Assembly (NCBI GenBank): GCA_937996795.1
Contig: CALKUH010000040.1
Span: 1-64,000, forward strand
Length of the DNA: 64,000 nucleotides
Source of the DNA: an uncultured Verrucomicrobiota bacterium
GTDB taxonomy: Bacteria; Verrucomicrobiota; Kiritimatiellia; CAIVKH01
Reading direction: 5' to 3'
Position 1 is the stretch's first letter. Each line of letters opens with the position of its first letter. The position numbers were made by a program, and so were the translations under genes. The notes under the pieces were generated by a model. The model was not told where the DNA came from. It saw only the letters and a list, made by a program, of their open reading frames with translations, and did no database searches. This document shows positions 40,530 through 49,262 of the stretch, piece by piece.

Positions 40530-41540
40530 ATGCTCATTTCGATCATTGTGGTTTCGTTCAACGAGGCGCGCGCGCTGCCGCCCGTCAAGAAGCAGTTCGA
40601 CGCGCTGGCCCTGCCGGACGGCGCCCGGGTGGAAACGATCCTGATCGACGGCGGAAGCCGCGACGGCACGCCCGAAACGGCGCATCGCCTCGGGTTCACG
40701 AAGGTCGTCGTCCTGCCCGGCGCGAATATCCCCGTCTGCCGGAATCGCGGCCTGCGCGAGGCGGAGGGCGAATGGATCGCGTTCGTCGACGGCGACTGCC
40801 TGCTCGACCGCGAGTGGCTCGTACATGCCGCGCGCCTGTTGGTGAAATATCCCGCGCTGATTCTCGGGTGGCCCGCGGCGCCGCCCTCGCCCCCGACCTG
40901 GGTGCAGGACGCGTGGTTCATCCACTGGATGAACAAGAACCCGGCGGTCGAGGACGACGCGGGCGAGCGCGTCGTGAAAAAGGACGGCTTCCGCCTGATC
41001 ACGACTCGCAACATGATTCTCCATCGCAGCGTCGCCGACCGGATCGGCGGGTTCGATGAGGAACTGGCGACGGGCGAAGACACGGACTTCGTCTTCCGCG
41101 CAACGATGGCGGGCATTCCCGCCTGGGGGTTGCCCGCGCTGAAGTCCGTGCACCTGGGTGAACCCGCAACACTGCGCCAGTTCTTCAAGCAGCAGCTCTG
41201 GCACGCCAACCGCAAGGCCTACCAGACGATCCTCGCAAAGAGCGGGATGAAGACGGGGGGAAACGCGCCGCTCTTTACGGCACTGTTCATGGGCGCATCG
41301 CTGCTCGCCCTCGCCAGCCTTGCGCTGGCGGTGTGGCATCCTCTCGCCGCAATCGGCGCACTGGGGTTGCCCCTATTCCTGATGGCGCTGGCCGCGCGAA
41401 CCTGTATGCGCGCCAAACGCCCCGCGCGCATCCCCGCGCTCGCGGTGCTCTATGGCGCGTACGGCATCGCGCGGTCGCTGGACCTGATCGGCCTGGTGCC
41501 GCACAAGAAGAACTGGAAAGCGCCCGCGCCTAAAAAGTAG
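40530..41540 (+). CDS. Family 2 glycosyltransferase with C-terminal membrane helices
   Basis: A 336-residue GT2 with LISIIVVSFNEARALPPVKK at the N-terminus, TILIDGGSRDGT, and WIAFVDGDCLLDREWLVHAA with the metal-binding DxD. FDEELATGEDTDFVFRA is the acceptor-side acidic motif. About 80 residues near the C-terminus hold two hydrophobic helices followed by a basic end, KKNWKAPAPKK. It is a lone plus-strand gene inside a minus-strand region, and its stop overlaps the end of the facing GT4 gene by 11 bases. Confidence 0.88.
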   Translation: MLISIIVVSFNEARALPPVKKQFDALALPDGARVETILIDGGSRDGTPETAHRLGFTKVVVLPGANIPVCRNRGLREAEGEWIAFVDGDCLLDREWLVHAARLLVKYPALILGWPAAPPSPPTWVQDAWFIHWMNKNPAVEDDAGERVVKKDGFRLITTRNMILHRSVADRIGGFDEELATGEDTDFVFRATMAGIPAWGLPALKSVHLGEPATLRQFFKQQLWHANRKAYQTILAKSGMKTGGNAPLFTALFMGASLLALASLALAVWHPLAAIGALGLPLFLMALAARTCMRAKRPARIPALAVLYGAYGIARSLDLIGLVPHKKNWKAPAPKK

Positions 41541-42660
41541 GGCGCGCGATCGATTCGTAGAGGCGCGCGAACTGGTCGCCGACGGCGACCGGCTGATGGA
41601 CCGTCACGACGCGTTGCCGGTTGCGGGATCCCATCGCGGCGCGAAGCGCAGGATCGCGCAGCAGCCCGAGCAGCGCCTCGGCAAGCGCCGCATCGTCGCC
41701 CGGACTCACGATACAGCCCCCGTGCGTGGGGTCCACCAACTCACGGTTCCCGCCGCACTCCGTCGCCACCACGGGCAACGAGGCGGCCATGTATTCCAGA
41801 ATCGTGTTGGACAGCCCTTCATTGCGGGAGGGCGTCAGGACGCCGATCGTCGCGGCGGCCAGCAGCGCGGGCACGTGTGTGATGTCGCCCAGGAACACAA
41901 CGGCGTGCGTGAGGCCCAATGCCGTCGAAAGGTCTTCGAGCGCGGCGCGTTCGCGGCCGTCGCCGGCCACAATGAACCGGGCGGTCGGATGCGCCGCCAG
42001 CACGCGGGCCGCGGCGCGCAGCAGCGTGAGGACATCCTTCTCAGGGTCCAACCGCGCCACCATCACGATGCGCTCGCCGTCAGGCAATTCGGCGGAACGA
42101 CCAAACGGCTGCCGGTGCAGCGCGTCAAACTCCGCCACATCGAGGATGTTGGGGATGACGCGGAACTTCCCGCGGTCACCGCCCTCCCGGACGAAGTGGT
42201 CCACGATGGCTTGTGCGTTGGCCACCACGGCATCGGCCCGTCGGTCGGCCCGCCGCAGGCCCGCGAGTTTGTAGCGCGGATAGATCTGGCCCAGGTCGCG
42301 GCGGCTCGTGATCAGCGGCACGCCGGCCAGCGCCGCGGCAAATTGGCCGAACAGCGCGGCGTCTGCATCCCACGTGTGGAGCAGGTCGAATCGCTCTGCC
42401 CTCAGACGTGCGGCGAGACGGCGGATGGCCTGCACCGTGGACCATTTGAGCAGCCCGTGGATGCCGATTTCCTGCACGGGACCGCACGCGCGTTCCACGG
42501 GGTCGAGAAAAAAACCCTCGCGGCGGAAGACCATCACCCGATGAAAAAACCCGCGGCGACTGAGTTCCATCGCAACGCGGGCGCACTGGCCTTCCGTACC
42601 GCCTCGAATCAGGTTCCAGACGAGATGCAGGACGCGGGGCGCGTCAGTAGTAGAGTTCAC
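41530..42660 (-). CDS. Family 4 glycosyltransferase, likely GTG start
   Basis: The 376-residue product has a GT4 layout: RVLHLVWNLIRGGTEGQCAR at the acceptor side, RIVMVARLDPEKDVLTLLRA, ARFIVAGDGRERAAL, and PSRNEGLSNTILEYMAASLP with the acidic residues of the donor site. The GTG at 42660 is favoured: it puts the first strand right at the N-terminus, has AGGG about 11 bases upstream, and overlaps the preceding lipoprotein gene by only 17 bases. An ATG at 42693 is a fair alternative. The 3' end overlaps the convergent GT2 gene by 11 bases. Confidence 0.85.
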   Translation of the reverse strand: MNSTTDAPRVLHLVWNLIRGGTEGQCARVAMELSRRGFFHRVMVFRREGFFLDPVERACGPVQEIGIHGLLKWSTVQAIRRLAARLRAERFDLLHTWDADAALFGQFAAALAGVPLITSRRDLGQIYPRYKLAGLRRADRRADAVVANAQAIVDHFVREGGDRGKFRVIPNILDVAEFDALHRQPFGRSAELPDGERIVMVARLDPEKDVLTLLRAAARVLAAHPTARFIVAGDGRERAALEDLSTALGLTHAVVFLGDITHVPALLAAATIGVLTPSRNEGLSNTILEYMAASLPVVATECGGNRELVDPTHGGCIVSPGDDAALAEALLGLLRDPALRAAMGSRNRQRVVTVHQPVAVGDQFARLYESIARPTF

Positions 42661-42940
42661 GACTGACTTTGCCCTGTTCGATGTCCTGTCCATCCATGAT
42701 GATTTTCTTGTCGCGGCCTTCGGTCGCCTTCCAGAAGGTATCCAGCGCACGCGCGTTCTTGGCGTCCGACTCGCTCACCCCCAGGCTTTTCTGGATTTCG
42801 ATGTAATGCGCCTCTTCCTCGCTGATCCGCCGCGACTGCTCATCCCAGTCCTCGTCCAGCCGCTGCTCGGCACACCCCATCACCCCGGCGGCAAGGCCCG
42901 CCAGCATGGCAGCAAATACGTAATGGCGGCTACTCTTCAT
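42644..42940 (-). CDS. Small predicted lipoprotein
   Basis: A 98-residue protein with a clear lipoprotein signal: MKSSRHYVFAAMLAGLAAGV then MGC, cysteine at residue 23. The mature part is short, highly charged and helical (DEDWDEQSRRISEEEAHYIE). It has no recognised domain. It overlaps the AlgJ/X-like gene by 11 bases and the following GT4 gene by about 17, so its expression is tied to both. Because the two genes before it encode an O-acetyltransferase pair, an accessory or anchoring role in that process is possible; this is inference. Confidence 0.8.
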   Translation of the reverse strand: MKSSRHYVFAAMLAGLAAGVMGCAEQRLDEDWDEQSRRISEEEAHYIEIQKSLGVSESDAKNARALDTFWKATEGRDKKIIMDGQDIEQGKVSRELYY

Positions 42941-44198
42941 CCTGATTCACTATACCCCCAAGGGGGTCCGCAATCAATTCCGCGGCCAGCGCGATGCCTT
43001 CCGGACGCCAATGGGTGTCGTCCCGCCAATACAACGGGACGCCAACCCGCTGCGCTTCGCGGAACGGCTCCAGCAGCGATACAGCTGCGATGCCGCGCGC
43101 ATTCAGGCGTTGCACCAGGTCGGGGATGATGGACGCCGGCGGGGGTTGTCCGCCGCGCCATTGCGAGGCGGGGATCCATTCGCGATAGACCTGTTCCTTG
43201 TCCGGAATCGGCATCACCAGCAGGCGGACGCCGATTTCATTGAGGTAGTCCTGGATGTACGCAATGGACTCCACCACCTGGTCGAGATTCCGCACGGCGG
43301 GCGGCCAGTAGATGGAATCCATCGCCAGCCGGTAGCCGAGCATCGGCGGCTGTGTTCCCGCCGGGTCCGCCATGTGGAACACATCCGCCGGCAGCTCCCG
43401 GAACACGCGGTACTGCAGATGGGCCCACGCGCGGCGGCTGAGTTGGGCCAGCGCGGAGGTGTTGGGCCACGCCTTGCGCAGCGAGGCGGGCGCGAGCGAG
43501 CGCCAGATGACCCGCGCGCGCGGATTCACGGCGCTCTTCTCCGCCACCTCCACGCGGCCCCGGTGCCGCTCAATCAGGTACACGTAGCCGGCGAAGGCAT
43601 GCCCGGAAATGTCCCGCTCGACGAACCCCCACACGATCCACTTCGGATACGGCGGGCGGCCCCAGTTGTTTTCGATCCACAGCATCAGCGACTGGAACGG
43701 CCCGCGTCCCATGAACGCGCGGTTCTGGACGGGACGGCCCAGCAGGGCGGACAGGCGCGAACTGAACAGGTTCGTCAGCGGCAACCCGTCGGTCATGTAG
43801 CTGTCGCCCACAACGACCACCTCGAACGACTGGCCCGGTTCATGGGGCAGCGAACGGAATCCCTCGGGATCGATGGTGAGCGTCGTCGCGGGCCGCGCGT
43901 CTTCATACGGCGCCCGGGCGGCGGGCACGCCCAGCAGCCGCGTCAAATCGCCGCCGCGCCCGGCGGGCCATTCCAGTGTCGTGAACGCCTTGGGCGGCGC
44001 CGCCATCGGCCGGTCCGCCGTGACCACGGGGCGGCTGTACACCTGCTCGTGCCAGCGGAACCAATACACCCGCATGAACCAGTCGCCCGCCAGCAACAGC
44101 AGCCACGCGGCGCCGAGCAGCACGATCCAGACGCGCGCGCGCGGCGCACGGAAGGCTTCGGGATCAAGCAGCGGCGCCTCTGGAGTTCGGTTGTTCAT
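42930..44198 (-). CDS. AlgJ/AlgX-like SGNH-fold O-acetylation protein
   Basis: A 422-residue protein with one N-terminal membrane helix (about residues 22-40) and an extracytoplasmic SGNH-type domain. VVVGDSYMTDG holds the nucleophile serine at residue 133, and WRDDTHWRPEG near 391-401 the aspartate/histidine pair. AlgJ and AlgX use this triad in acetylation of alginate, with acetyl groups delivered by the MBOAT protein AlgI. An MBOAT gene lies seven bases upstream here, giving the same two-part system. The polysaccharide acceptor is unknown. The C-terminus overlaps a small lipoprotein gene. Confidence 0.88.
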   Translation of the reverse strand: MNNRTPEAPLLDPEAFRAPRARVWIVLLGAAWLLLLAGDWFMRVYWFRWHEQVYSRPVVTADRPMAAPPKAFTTLEWPAGRGGDLTRLLGVPAARAPYEDARPATTLTIDPEGFRSLPHEPGQSFEVVVVGDSYMTDGLPLTNLFSSRLSALLGRPVQNRAFMGRGPFQSLMLWIENNWGRPPYPKWIVWGFVERDISGHAFAGYVYLIERHRGRVEVAEKSAVNPRARVIWRSLAPASLRKAWPNTSALAQLSRRAWAHLQYRVFRELPADVFHMADPAGTQPPMLGYRLAMDSIYWPPAVRNLDQVVESIAYIQDYLNEIGVRLLVMPIPDKEQVYREWIPASQWRGGQPPPASIIPDLVQRLNARGIAAVSLLEPFREAQRVGVPLYWRDDTHWRPEGIALAAELIADPLGGIVNQDEE

Positions 44199-44204
44199 CG
44201 TGCG

Positions 44205-45602
44205 TCAGAACTGGAAGTACAGGAACGGGGAGCTGGTATTCACAAGGATCGCGCCCAGTCCGGCGGCGAACAGCAGGAGCAGCCCCGCGAGTTGCCAAAC
44301 AGAGAACCGCCAGCGGATCTGCCAGGTATTGGGCGACCAAAAGGCAACCAGCATCGCAACGGCAAGGCCGCTGATCGCCACGCCACCCGCCTGCGCACCC
44401 ACGGTATGCAGCGCGCCCCAGCCGTTGAGCCCGCACAGGCCGCGCAACACGGCGCCCGCCTCCCCCATGTCCGCCGCGCGGAAGAACACCCAGCCCACCA
44501 TCACCAGCACGAAGGTGAGCGCCTGCCGCGCCGGCTGGAATGCGTGCGCCCGCCCCCAGCCACACGTGCGCTCCAACGCCAGCAGCGCGCCATGGTAGGC
44601 GCCCCAGACCAGGAACGTCCAATTCGCCCCGTGCCACAACCCGCCCAACAACATCGTCACCCACAGGTTGAAATACGTCCGCGAGGACGAGCGGCGATTG
44701 CCACCGAGCGGGATGTAGAGGTAGTCGCGCAGCCACGTGGATAGCGAGATGTGCCAGCGCCGCCAGAAATCCGTGATCGAAACGGCCTTGTACGGGGAAT
44801 GGAAATTTTGCGGGAAGCTGAAGCCAAACAGCAATCCGAGACCGACCGCCATGTCGGAGTATCCGCTGAAGTCGAAATAGATCTGCATCGTGTAGCCGAG
44901 CACGCCGAGCCACGCGCTCCAGAAATCCGGCGCAGCGCCGCCGAAGGCCAGCGGCGTCAGCAGGGCGACGGAATCGGCCAGCAGGACCTTCTTCGCCAAC
45001 CCGCACACGAACAGCGCGAGGCCCAACGCGAATTTGTCCAGGGAGTGGACGCGCTCGACCAACTGGTCCGCCAGGCTGCGGTAGCGGATGATCGGCCCCG
45101 CGACGAGCTGGGGGAACAGCGACACGTAGCACGCGAAGTCCATGAACGAGCGCGCCGGTTTCGCGTCGCCGCGATAGATGTCGATCGAATAGCTCATGCT
45201 CTGGAAGGTGTAGAACGAGATGCCCACCGGCAGCACGAGGTCCAGCACCGGCGCGCGCCACGCGAGGGACGGAAACAGCGCGGAGAGGCCGCTGTTGAGC
45301 GTTCCCGCAAGCAGGTCGAAATATTTGAAGAAGCCCAGCAGCGACAGGTTGGAGATCACGGAGAGGATCATCCACCCCTTTTTCGCCCGCGGTGTCGCGG
45401 CGCCGACGATGCGCGCACCGGCGATGTAATCAATCACCGTGGACACGAGCATCAGCAGGCAGAACCGCGCGTCCCACCAGCCGTAGAACAGGTAGCTCGC
45501 CAGCGTGAGCATCACCACGCGCGCGCGGGGTGGCAGGACGTAGTACAGCGCCAGCACCAGCGGCAGGAAAGCGAAGATGAACTCGTAGCTATTAAACAGC
45601 AT
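44205..45602 (-). CDS. MBOAT family O-acyltransferase (AlgI-like)
   Basis: The 465-residue protein has about ten membrane segments and starts MLFNSYEFIFAFLPLVLALY, typical of AlgI/PatA-type MBOATs. The conserved block WRRWHISLSTWLRDYLYIPL and the motif GGLWHGANWTFLVWG are present; the histidine of the latter (324) is the expected active-site residue. By family knowledge it moves acetyl groups from cytosolic acetyl-CoA across the membrane to a partner such as the adjacent AlgJ-like protein. The length is normal and no residue of the signature is missing. Confidence 0.94.
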   Translation of the reverse strand: MLFNSYEFIFAFLPLVLALYYVLPPRARVVMLTLASYLFYGWWDARFCLLMLVSTVIDYIAGARIVGAATPRAKKGWMILSVISNLSLLGFFKYFDLLAGTLNSGLSALFPSLAWRAPVLDLVLPVGISFYTFQSMSYSIDIYRGDAKPARSFMDFACYVSLFPQLVAGPIIRYRSLADQLVERVHSLDKFALGLALFVCGLAKKVLLADSVALLTPLAFGGAAPDFWSAWLGVLGYTMQIYFDFSGYSDMAVGLGLLFGFSFPQNFHSPYKAVSITDFWRRWHISLSTWLRDYLYIPLGGNRRSSSRTYFNLWVTMLLGGLWHGANWTFLVWGAYHGALLALERTCGWGRAHAFQPARQALTFVLVMVGWVFFRAADMGEAGAVLRGLCGLNGWGALHTVGAQAGGVAISGLAVAMLVAFWSPNTWQIRWRFSVWQLAGLLLLFAAGLGAILVNTSSPFLYFQF

Positions 45603-45614
45603 GGCGAAACGCGC

Positions 45615-46577
45615 TCACCCGAGCGCCAGCAATTTCTCGAACGCCAGCCCGCGATAGTGATCGGTCACATTGAGCCGATGCAAGCGCAACGACGGCGTGT
45701 CCGGCCGGTTGAGGCCGTGGATCGTGGTGAAGCCCGCCACCAGGCCGCAGGCCGCCGCGGCCTCGTCGACCGCTTCCTGCACGTCCTCCGCGCGGCCGTA
45801 CGGATAGGCGATGGCCCGCACGGGTGCGCCGGTCTCACGGCGAAGCCGCCGCACCGAGTCCTCGACCTCCGCGCGCGCCACCCCGGGGGGTTCCGCCCCG
45901 AGATTCACATGACGGACGGTGTGGGCGCCCAGGTCAAAGCCATCGTGCTGGAGGCGCGCTACCTGCGCCCAGTTCATGAACGGGATCTCGACCCGAGGCG
46001 GAAGCCCCAGCCGCGCGCCGAGCGCTTCCAATTCGCGGGCGCGCTGCTCGTGGGTCAGGCCCTTCAGGCGCCGCTCCCACGCCACGAGCGCATCCAACGC
46101 GCGGTACGCGCGCCCGCCCCCGGGCAGGCCCACCCGCGCCGCCCCGGCCTCCGCCAGCCAGTGCCGGAGCACATACCACCACGGCTGTTCGGTCCCGTCG
46201 ATGTAGCCCGTCGTGATAAAAAACGCGGCGGGCACGCCGAATTTCTTCAGCAGCGGCGCGGCCACCTCCGCATTGTTGAGATACCCGTCGTCAAACGTCA
46301 CCAGCAGCGCGCGGTCCGGCAGCGGCGCCCCCCCCGCGCGCGCCGCACATACCGCCCCAAGCGATACCGGCCGATAGCGGCGAACGATGTGCTCCAACTG
46401 TTGCGCAAAGGTATCCGGCGCCACCTGGAACCCGTCCGCATTCCCATTCCCACCGACCTCCTCCACCCCATGGTAGGCGAGCACACGAAGACGGGGGTGG
46501 GTCAGACCTCGGACGATCGCGAAGAAGCCGCTGCCCCGCGCCAGCGTCAGCGCGAGTCGTTTGGCCGGCGCATGCAT
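45615..46577 (-). CDS. Polysaccharide deacetylase (CE4/NodB family)
   Basis: A 320-residue carbohydrate esterase 4 protein. LLVTFDDGYLNN places the catalytic and metal-binding aspartates at 96-97, GAHTVRH gives the HxxxH metal pair at 219 and 223, and AIAYPYGRAEDV is the next conserved motif. There is no convincing signal peptide; the N-terminus is short and basic, so localisation is unclear. Enzymes of this family remove N- or O-acetyl groups from sugars. Together with the O-acetylation genes 12 bases downstream it suggests acetylation tailoring. The start overlaps the stop of the preceding gene by one base (TGATG). Confidence 0.9.
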   Translation of the reverse strand: MHAPAKRLALTLARGSGFFAIVRGLTHPRLRVLAYHGVEEVGGNGNADGFQVAPDTFAQQLEHIVRRYRPVSLGAVCAARAGGAPLPDRALLVTFDDGYLNNAEVAAPLLKKFGVPAAFFITTGYIDGTEQPWWYVLRHWLAEAGAARVGLPGGGRAYRALDALVAWERRLKGLTHEQRARELEALGARLGLPPRVEIPFMNWAQVARLQHDGFDLGAHTVRHVNLGAEPPGVARAEVEDSVRRLRRETGAPVRAIAYPYGRAEDVQEAVDEAAAACGLVAGFTTIHGLNRPDTPSLRLHRLNVTDHYRGLAFEKLLALG

Positions 46578-47488
46578 CAGGGAAGAAAGGGTATGCGATC
46601 GGGTGCGACCGGCGTGTAAAATCGCCGGTTTCGCAACCGCGTGACCAGATAGGTGCGATACACATGCTGCGCATGCCCGCGCAGCGAAGCAGGGATCAGG
46701 CTGGCCAACCGGCGCTTGAATGGAACACGCTGTCGAGCCTGCACCTGTTCCGTTCCGCCCGTTGTCGCCATGCCGGCATCCGCCCCCTGCCAGGCGCGCT
46801 GGTAATCCGCCTGCTGCACATCCGGAAGCCGTCCGCCGTCGTCACGCTGTTTGCGGGCCAGCACCTTGAGATGCAGCGGGAGGGAATTGATGCAGCACAC
46901 GCGGGCTTGAAGCGCCGCCGGATCCTGCACGGCATACCAGCGCCATCCGCGCAGCCCCTGTTCCTCCAGGAGCAATGAACGAAGTTGAAATCCATTTGAA
47001 GCGTCAAACAGGCGAAAGAACAGCTCGGGGCTGAACTGGTAGAAGCCGTGTCCGCATTCGTTGTTGGCGATGGAGCAACTACAGACGTGCCCGCCGGTCC
47101 GCGCCAGTCGCATGCAGGTCTGCCACGCCACGGACGCGTGGAAGACATGCTCAATGACGCCGCCATCAAATACGAAGTCGTACCGGCCCCCTGCATCGTC
47201 CGGCAGCGGTTTGTTGAGATCATGGATCAGGCGGGCGCCCTCGTAATCCGAATTGTCGAGGACATCCAATTCGCGCGCGCCGAGCGCCCGGAACAAATCG
47301 TCCGCCCAAGGCGCCTCGGACACAGACGGCGCCGGCATGACGGGTAATCCGGCTTCCTCCAACCACGCATTAATGCGGGCTCGATCCGCAAACAACCATT
47401 GGCGGCCCAACGTCAGGGTCCGTTCAAAAGAAACCCCCGCTTTGCGGGCGGCGATCAAGTATCGGGCGGTGGCAGCATTGACTCCCAT
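46577..47488 (-). CDS. Methyltransferase-like protein with atypical N-terminal half
   Basis: A 303-residue protein. The central part resembles the second half of a class I SAM methyltransferase: YDFVFDGGVIEHVFHASVAW, then RLARTGGHVCSCSIANNECG and GHGFYQFSPELFF. The preceding LDVLDNSDYEGARLIHDLN fits a strand-2/acidic region, but no clear glycine-rich motif I precedes it; instead the first 60 residues look like a small helical domain. I recall a conserved family with this NSDYEGA ... GHGFYQFSPE pattern, without a known reaction. It lies between a GT4 gene and the deacetylase gene. Activity and cofactor binding are uncertain. Confidence 0.72.
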   Translation of the reverse strand: MGVNAATARYLIAARKAGVSFERTLTLGRQWLFADRARINAWLEEAGLPVMPAPSVSEAPWADDLFRALGARELDVLDNSDYEGARLIHDLNKPLPDDAGGRYDFVFDGGVIEHVFHASVAWQTCMRLARTGGHVCSCSIANNECGHGFYQFSPELFFRLFDASNGFQLRSLLLEEQGLRGWRWYAVQDPAALQARVCCINSLPLHLKVLARKQRDDGGRLPDVQQADYQRAWQGADAGMATTGGTEQVQARQRVPFKRRLASLIPASLRGHAQHVYRTYLVTRLRNRRFYTPVAPDRIPFLP

Positions 47489-47491
47489 GCG

Positions 47492-48637
47492 TCAGCCTTT
47501 CGACTCCGGTCGAGCGAGTCCCATGATCGTATTCACCTGCCCCAGCACCACGTCCCAGGTGAAGTGGGTGCGGATGCGTTCCAACGCGAGGCGCCCCATC
47601 CGCGCACGGTTGGATTCATCTTCGTAGTAGCGGCAGATCGATTCCGCGATGTGATCGGGCGACTGGCGCGGCACGATGTAGCCCGTTTCGCCCGGCACGA
47701 TCATTTCCGGCATGCCGTTGATGTCGGCGCCGAGACACGGTAGGCCCTGGCTCATCGCCTCTAGGAATACGAAGCCGTAGGAATCCCGCAGCGACGGCAA
47801 CACGAAAAGATCCGCCGCGCGATAATCGTCGAACGTGACCTTCCGCGACTCCCATCGAATGCCGGGCTGGTCGGCCGCCTCGCCCATGGAGGCGCGCTGC
47901 GCGGCGTCGGGTCCAAGGATCAGGAGTTCCGCGCGCGGCACGCGGGCGCGAATCGCGGGCCACGCGCGAAGCAGATCGCGTCCGCCTTTCAGGCCAAAAT
48001 CCCATCCGACAAACAACAGGCGATACGTAAAGCGGTCCGGAATCACCGGCGGCGGATTCGCCAGATAATGCGGGTTGACCCCGTTGCGCACCGTGGTCAC
48101 ACGATCCGGGCGAACGCCGGAGGCTTCGATCAGGTTGCGCCGCAGAAATTCGCCCGCGGTGAAAACGTGCGTCGCGGAACGAAACAGGCGGTCCTCCCGC
48201 TCCAGGAACGGCGCCAGATCGGAATCATTCGGTCGCCACGGCGTGTAGCCATCCGCGCACGCCAGCCGCGTGTTGTAGTTCACGAACACGAAATACTCCA
48301 TCTCCTCGTAGCGCGGATGAGGGAAGTACTCCTTTGCGATCTGTAGAATCTTGTCGCCGGGCTTCCACATCCGGTCCAACAGGCGCCCGTTGGCGCGCGA
48401 GTTCCGATCCCACGCGGACGGCGAATAAAGACCCGCCTCCCAGCGCCGCCGGTACCACACATCGCGACGGGGATGAAACGCCCGCAGCGCCGGGCCGACG
48501 CGCGCCCACGCCGAGGCGCGGCAGTCAATGCGGTGAACCGAATGCCCGCGTCCGGCATACCAGCTTTCCATGTAGGCGCCGAGCTGCGACGAGGCCGTCG
48601 GCTGATACACGAGGTGAATACCGGGCGAATTGCTCAT
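47492..48637 (-). CDS. Family 4 glycosyltransferase
   Basis: The 381-residue enzyme has FTYRLLFVGWDFGLKGGRDL at the start of the donor domain, AELLILGPDAAQRA, and PSLRDSYGFVFLEAMSQGLP with the GT4 acidic motif. The N-terminal half starts IHLVYQPTASSQLGAYMES and is less conserved. It is cytosolic. Four bases separate it from the methyltransferase-like gene upstream and three from the one downstream. Sugar and acceptor are unknown. Confidence 0.9.
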   Translation of the reverse strand: MSNSPGIHLVYQPTASSQLGAYMESWYAGRGHSVHRIDCRASAWARVGPALRAFHPRRDVWYRRRWEAGLYSPSAWDRNSRANGRLLDRMWKPGDKILQIAKEYFPHPRYEEMEYFVFVNYNTRLACADGYTPWRPNDSDLAPFLEREDRLFRSATHVFTAGEFLRRNLIEASGVRPDRVTTVRNGVNPHYLANPPPVIPDRFTYRLLFVGWDFGLKGGRDLLRAWPAIRARVPRAELLILGPDAAQRASMGEAADQPGIRWESRKVTFDDYRAADLFVLPSLRDSYGFVFLEAMSQGLPCLGADINGMPEMIVPGETGYIVPRQSPDHIAESICRYYEDESNRARMGRLALERIRTHFTWDVVLGQVNTIMGLARPESKG

Positions 48638-48641
48638 GCGC

Positions 48642-49262
48642 TCAACGGGACGGCTTCACCACCATCCACGATTTGTACACCGGCTCGCGCCGCGTCACGC
48701 TGAGGCAGAGGCGGTGCGCGCGGACGAACTCATCCACCGCCGATTTGACGCCAAAGCGCGTGCCGCTGATTTCGCCGTCGATGTAGTCGTGCCCCGCCAG
48801 CACACCGCCGGGCTTCACCTTGGGATACCAGAAGGCGATGTCCTCCTTGACGCTGGCGTAATCGTGCCGTGCGTCCAGGTAGACGAAATCAAGCGAAGCA
48901 TCCGGAATCACGGCGGCCGCCTCCTCCGAGGTCATGCGGAGCAGCTTGGATCGCGGGCCGAATCGCTGCAGCCGGTTGCTCGTAATTTCGTAGTTCCGAT
49001 CCTGCTCGCGCTGCCCGACGTTGTCATCGTCGTGATACACTTCGCGGCTGAACTCCCGCCAGGGATCGACGGAATACAGGAGCCGGCCGCGCCAGTGGTC
49101 CAGCAGGAATTCGGAAAATTGTCCGTGTTTGACGCCGATCTCCGCGCCCTCGCCCACCAGGCCGCGCGCATTTAACAGCGCGGGAATTTCACCCCGGTTG
49201 AACAGGATGCGAAACCCCATCCGATATGCGAGGCCGAGCAGTTGTTTGGCAATTCGTTTCAT
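48642..49262 (-). CDS. SAM-dependent methyltransferase (class I, Methyltransf_24-like)
   Basis: A 206-residue methyltransferase. GEGAEIGVKHGQFSEFLLDH near residue 38 is motif I, LLYSVDPWREFSREVYHDDD follows strand 2, and LDFVYLDARHDYASVKEDIA with KVKPGGVLAGHDY are the later motifs. This type often methylates hydroxyls of sugars or small molecules; in rhamnosyl-O-methyltransferase-like relatives the two aspartates bind a metal. Here the specific substrate is unknown. The ATG overlaps the stop of the second asnB-like gene by one base. Confidence 0.85.
   Translation of the reverse strand: MKRIAKQLLGLAYRMGFRILFNRGEIPALLNARGLVGEGAEIGVKHGQFSEFLLDHWRGRLLYSVDPWREFSREVYHDDDNVGQREQDRNYEITSNRLQRFGPRSKLLRMTSEEAAAVIPDASLDFVYLDARHDYASVKEDIAFWYPKVKPGGVLAGHDYIDGEISGTRFGVKSAVDEFVRAHRLCLSVTRREPVYKSWMVVKPSR

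Noticed and set aside
44751..46619. Plus-strand open frame of 622 codons
   Set aside because: It is antisense to the MBOAT and deacetylase genes, whose family motifs are complete.
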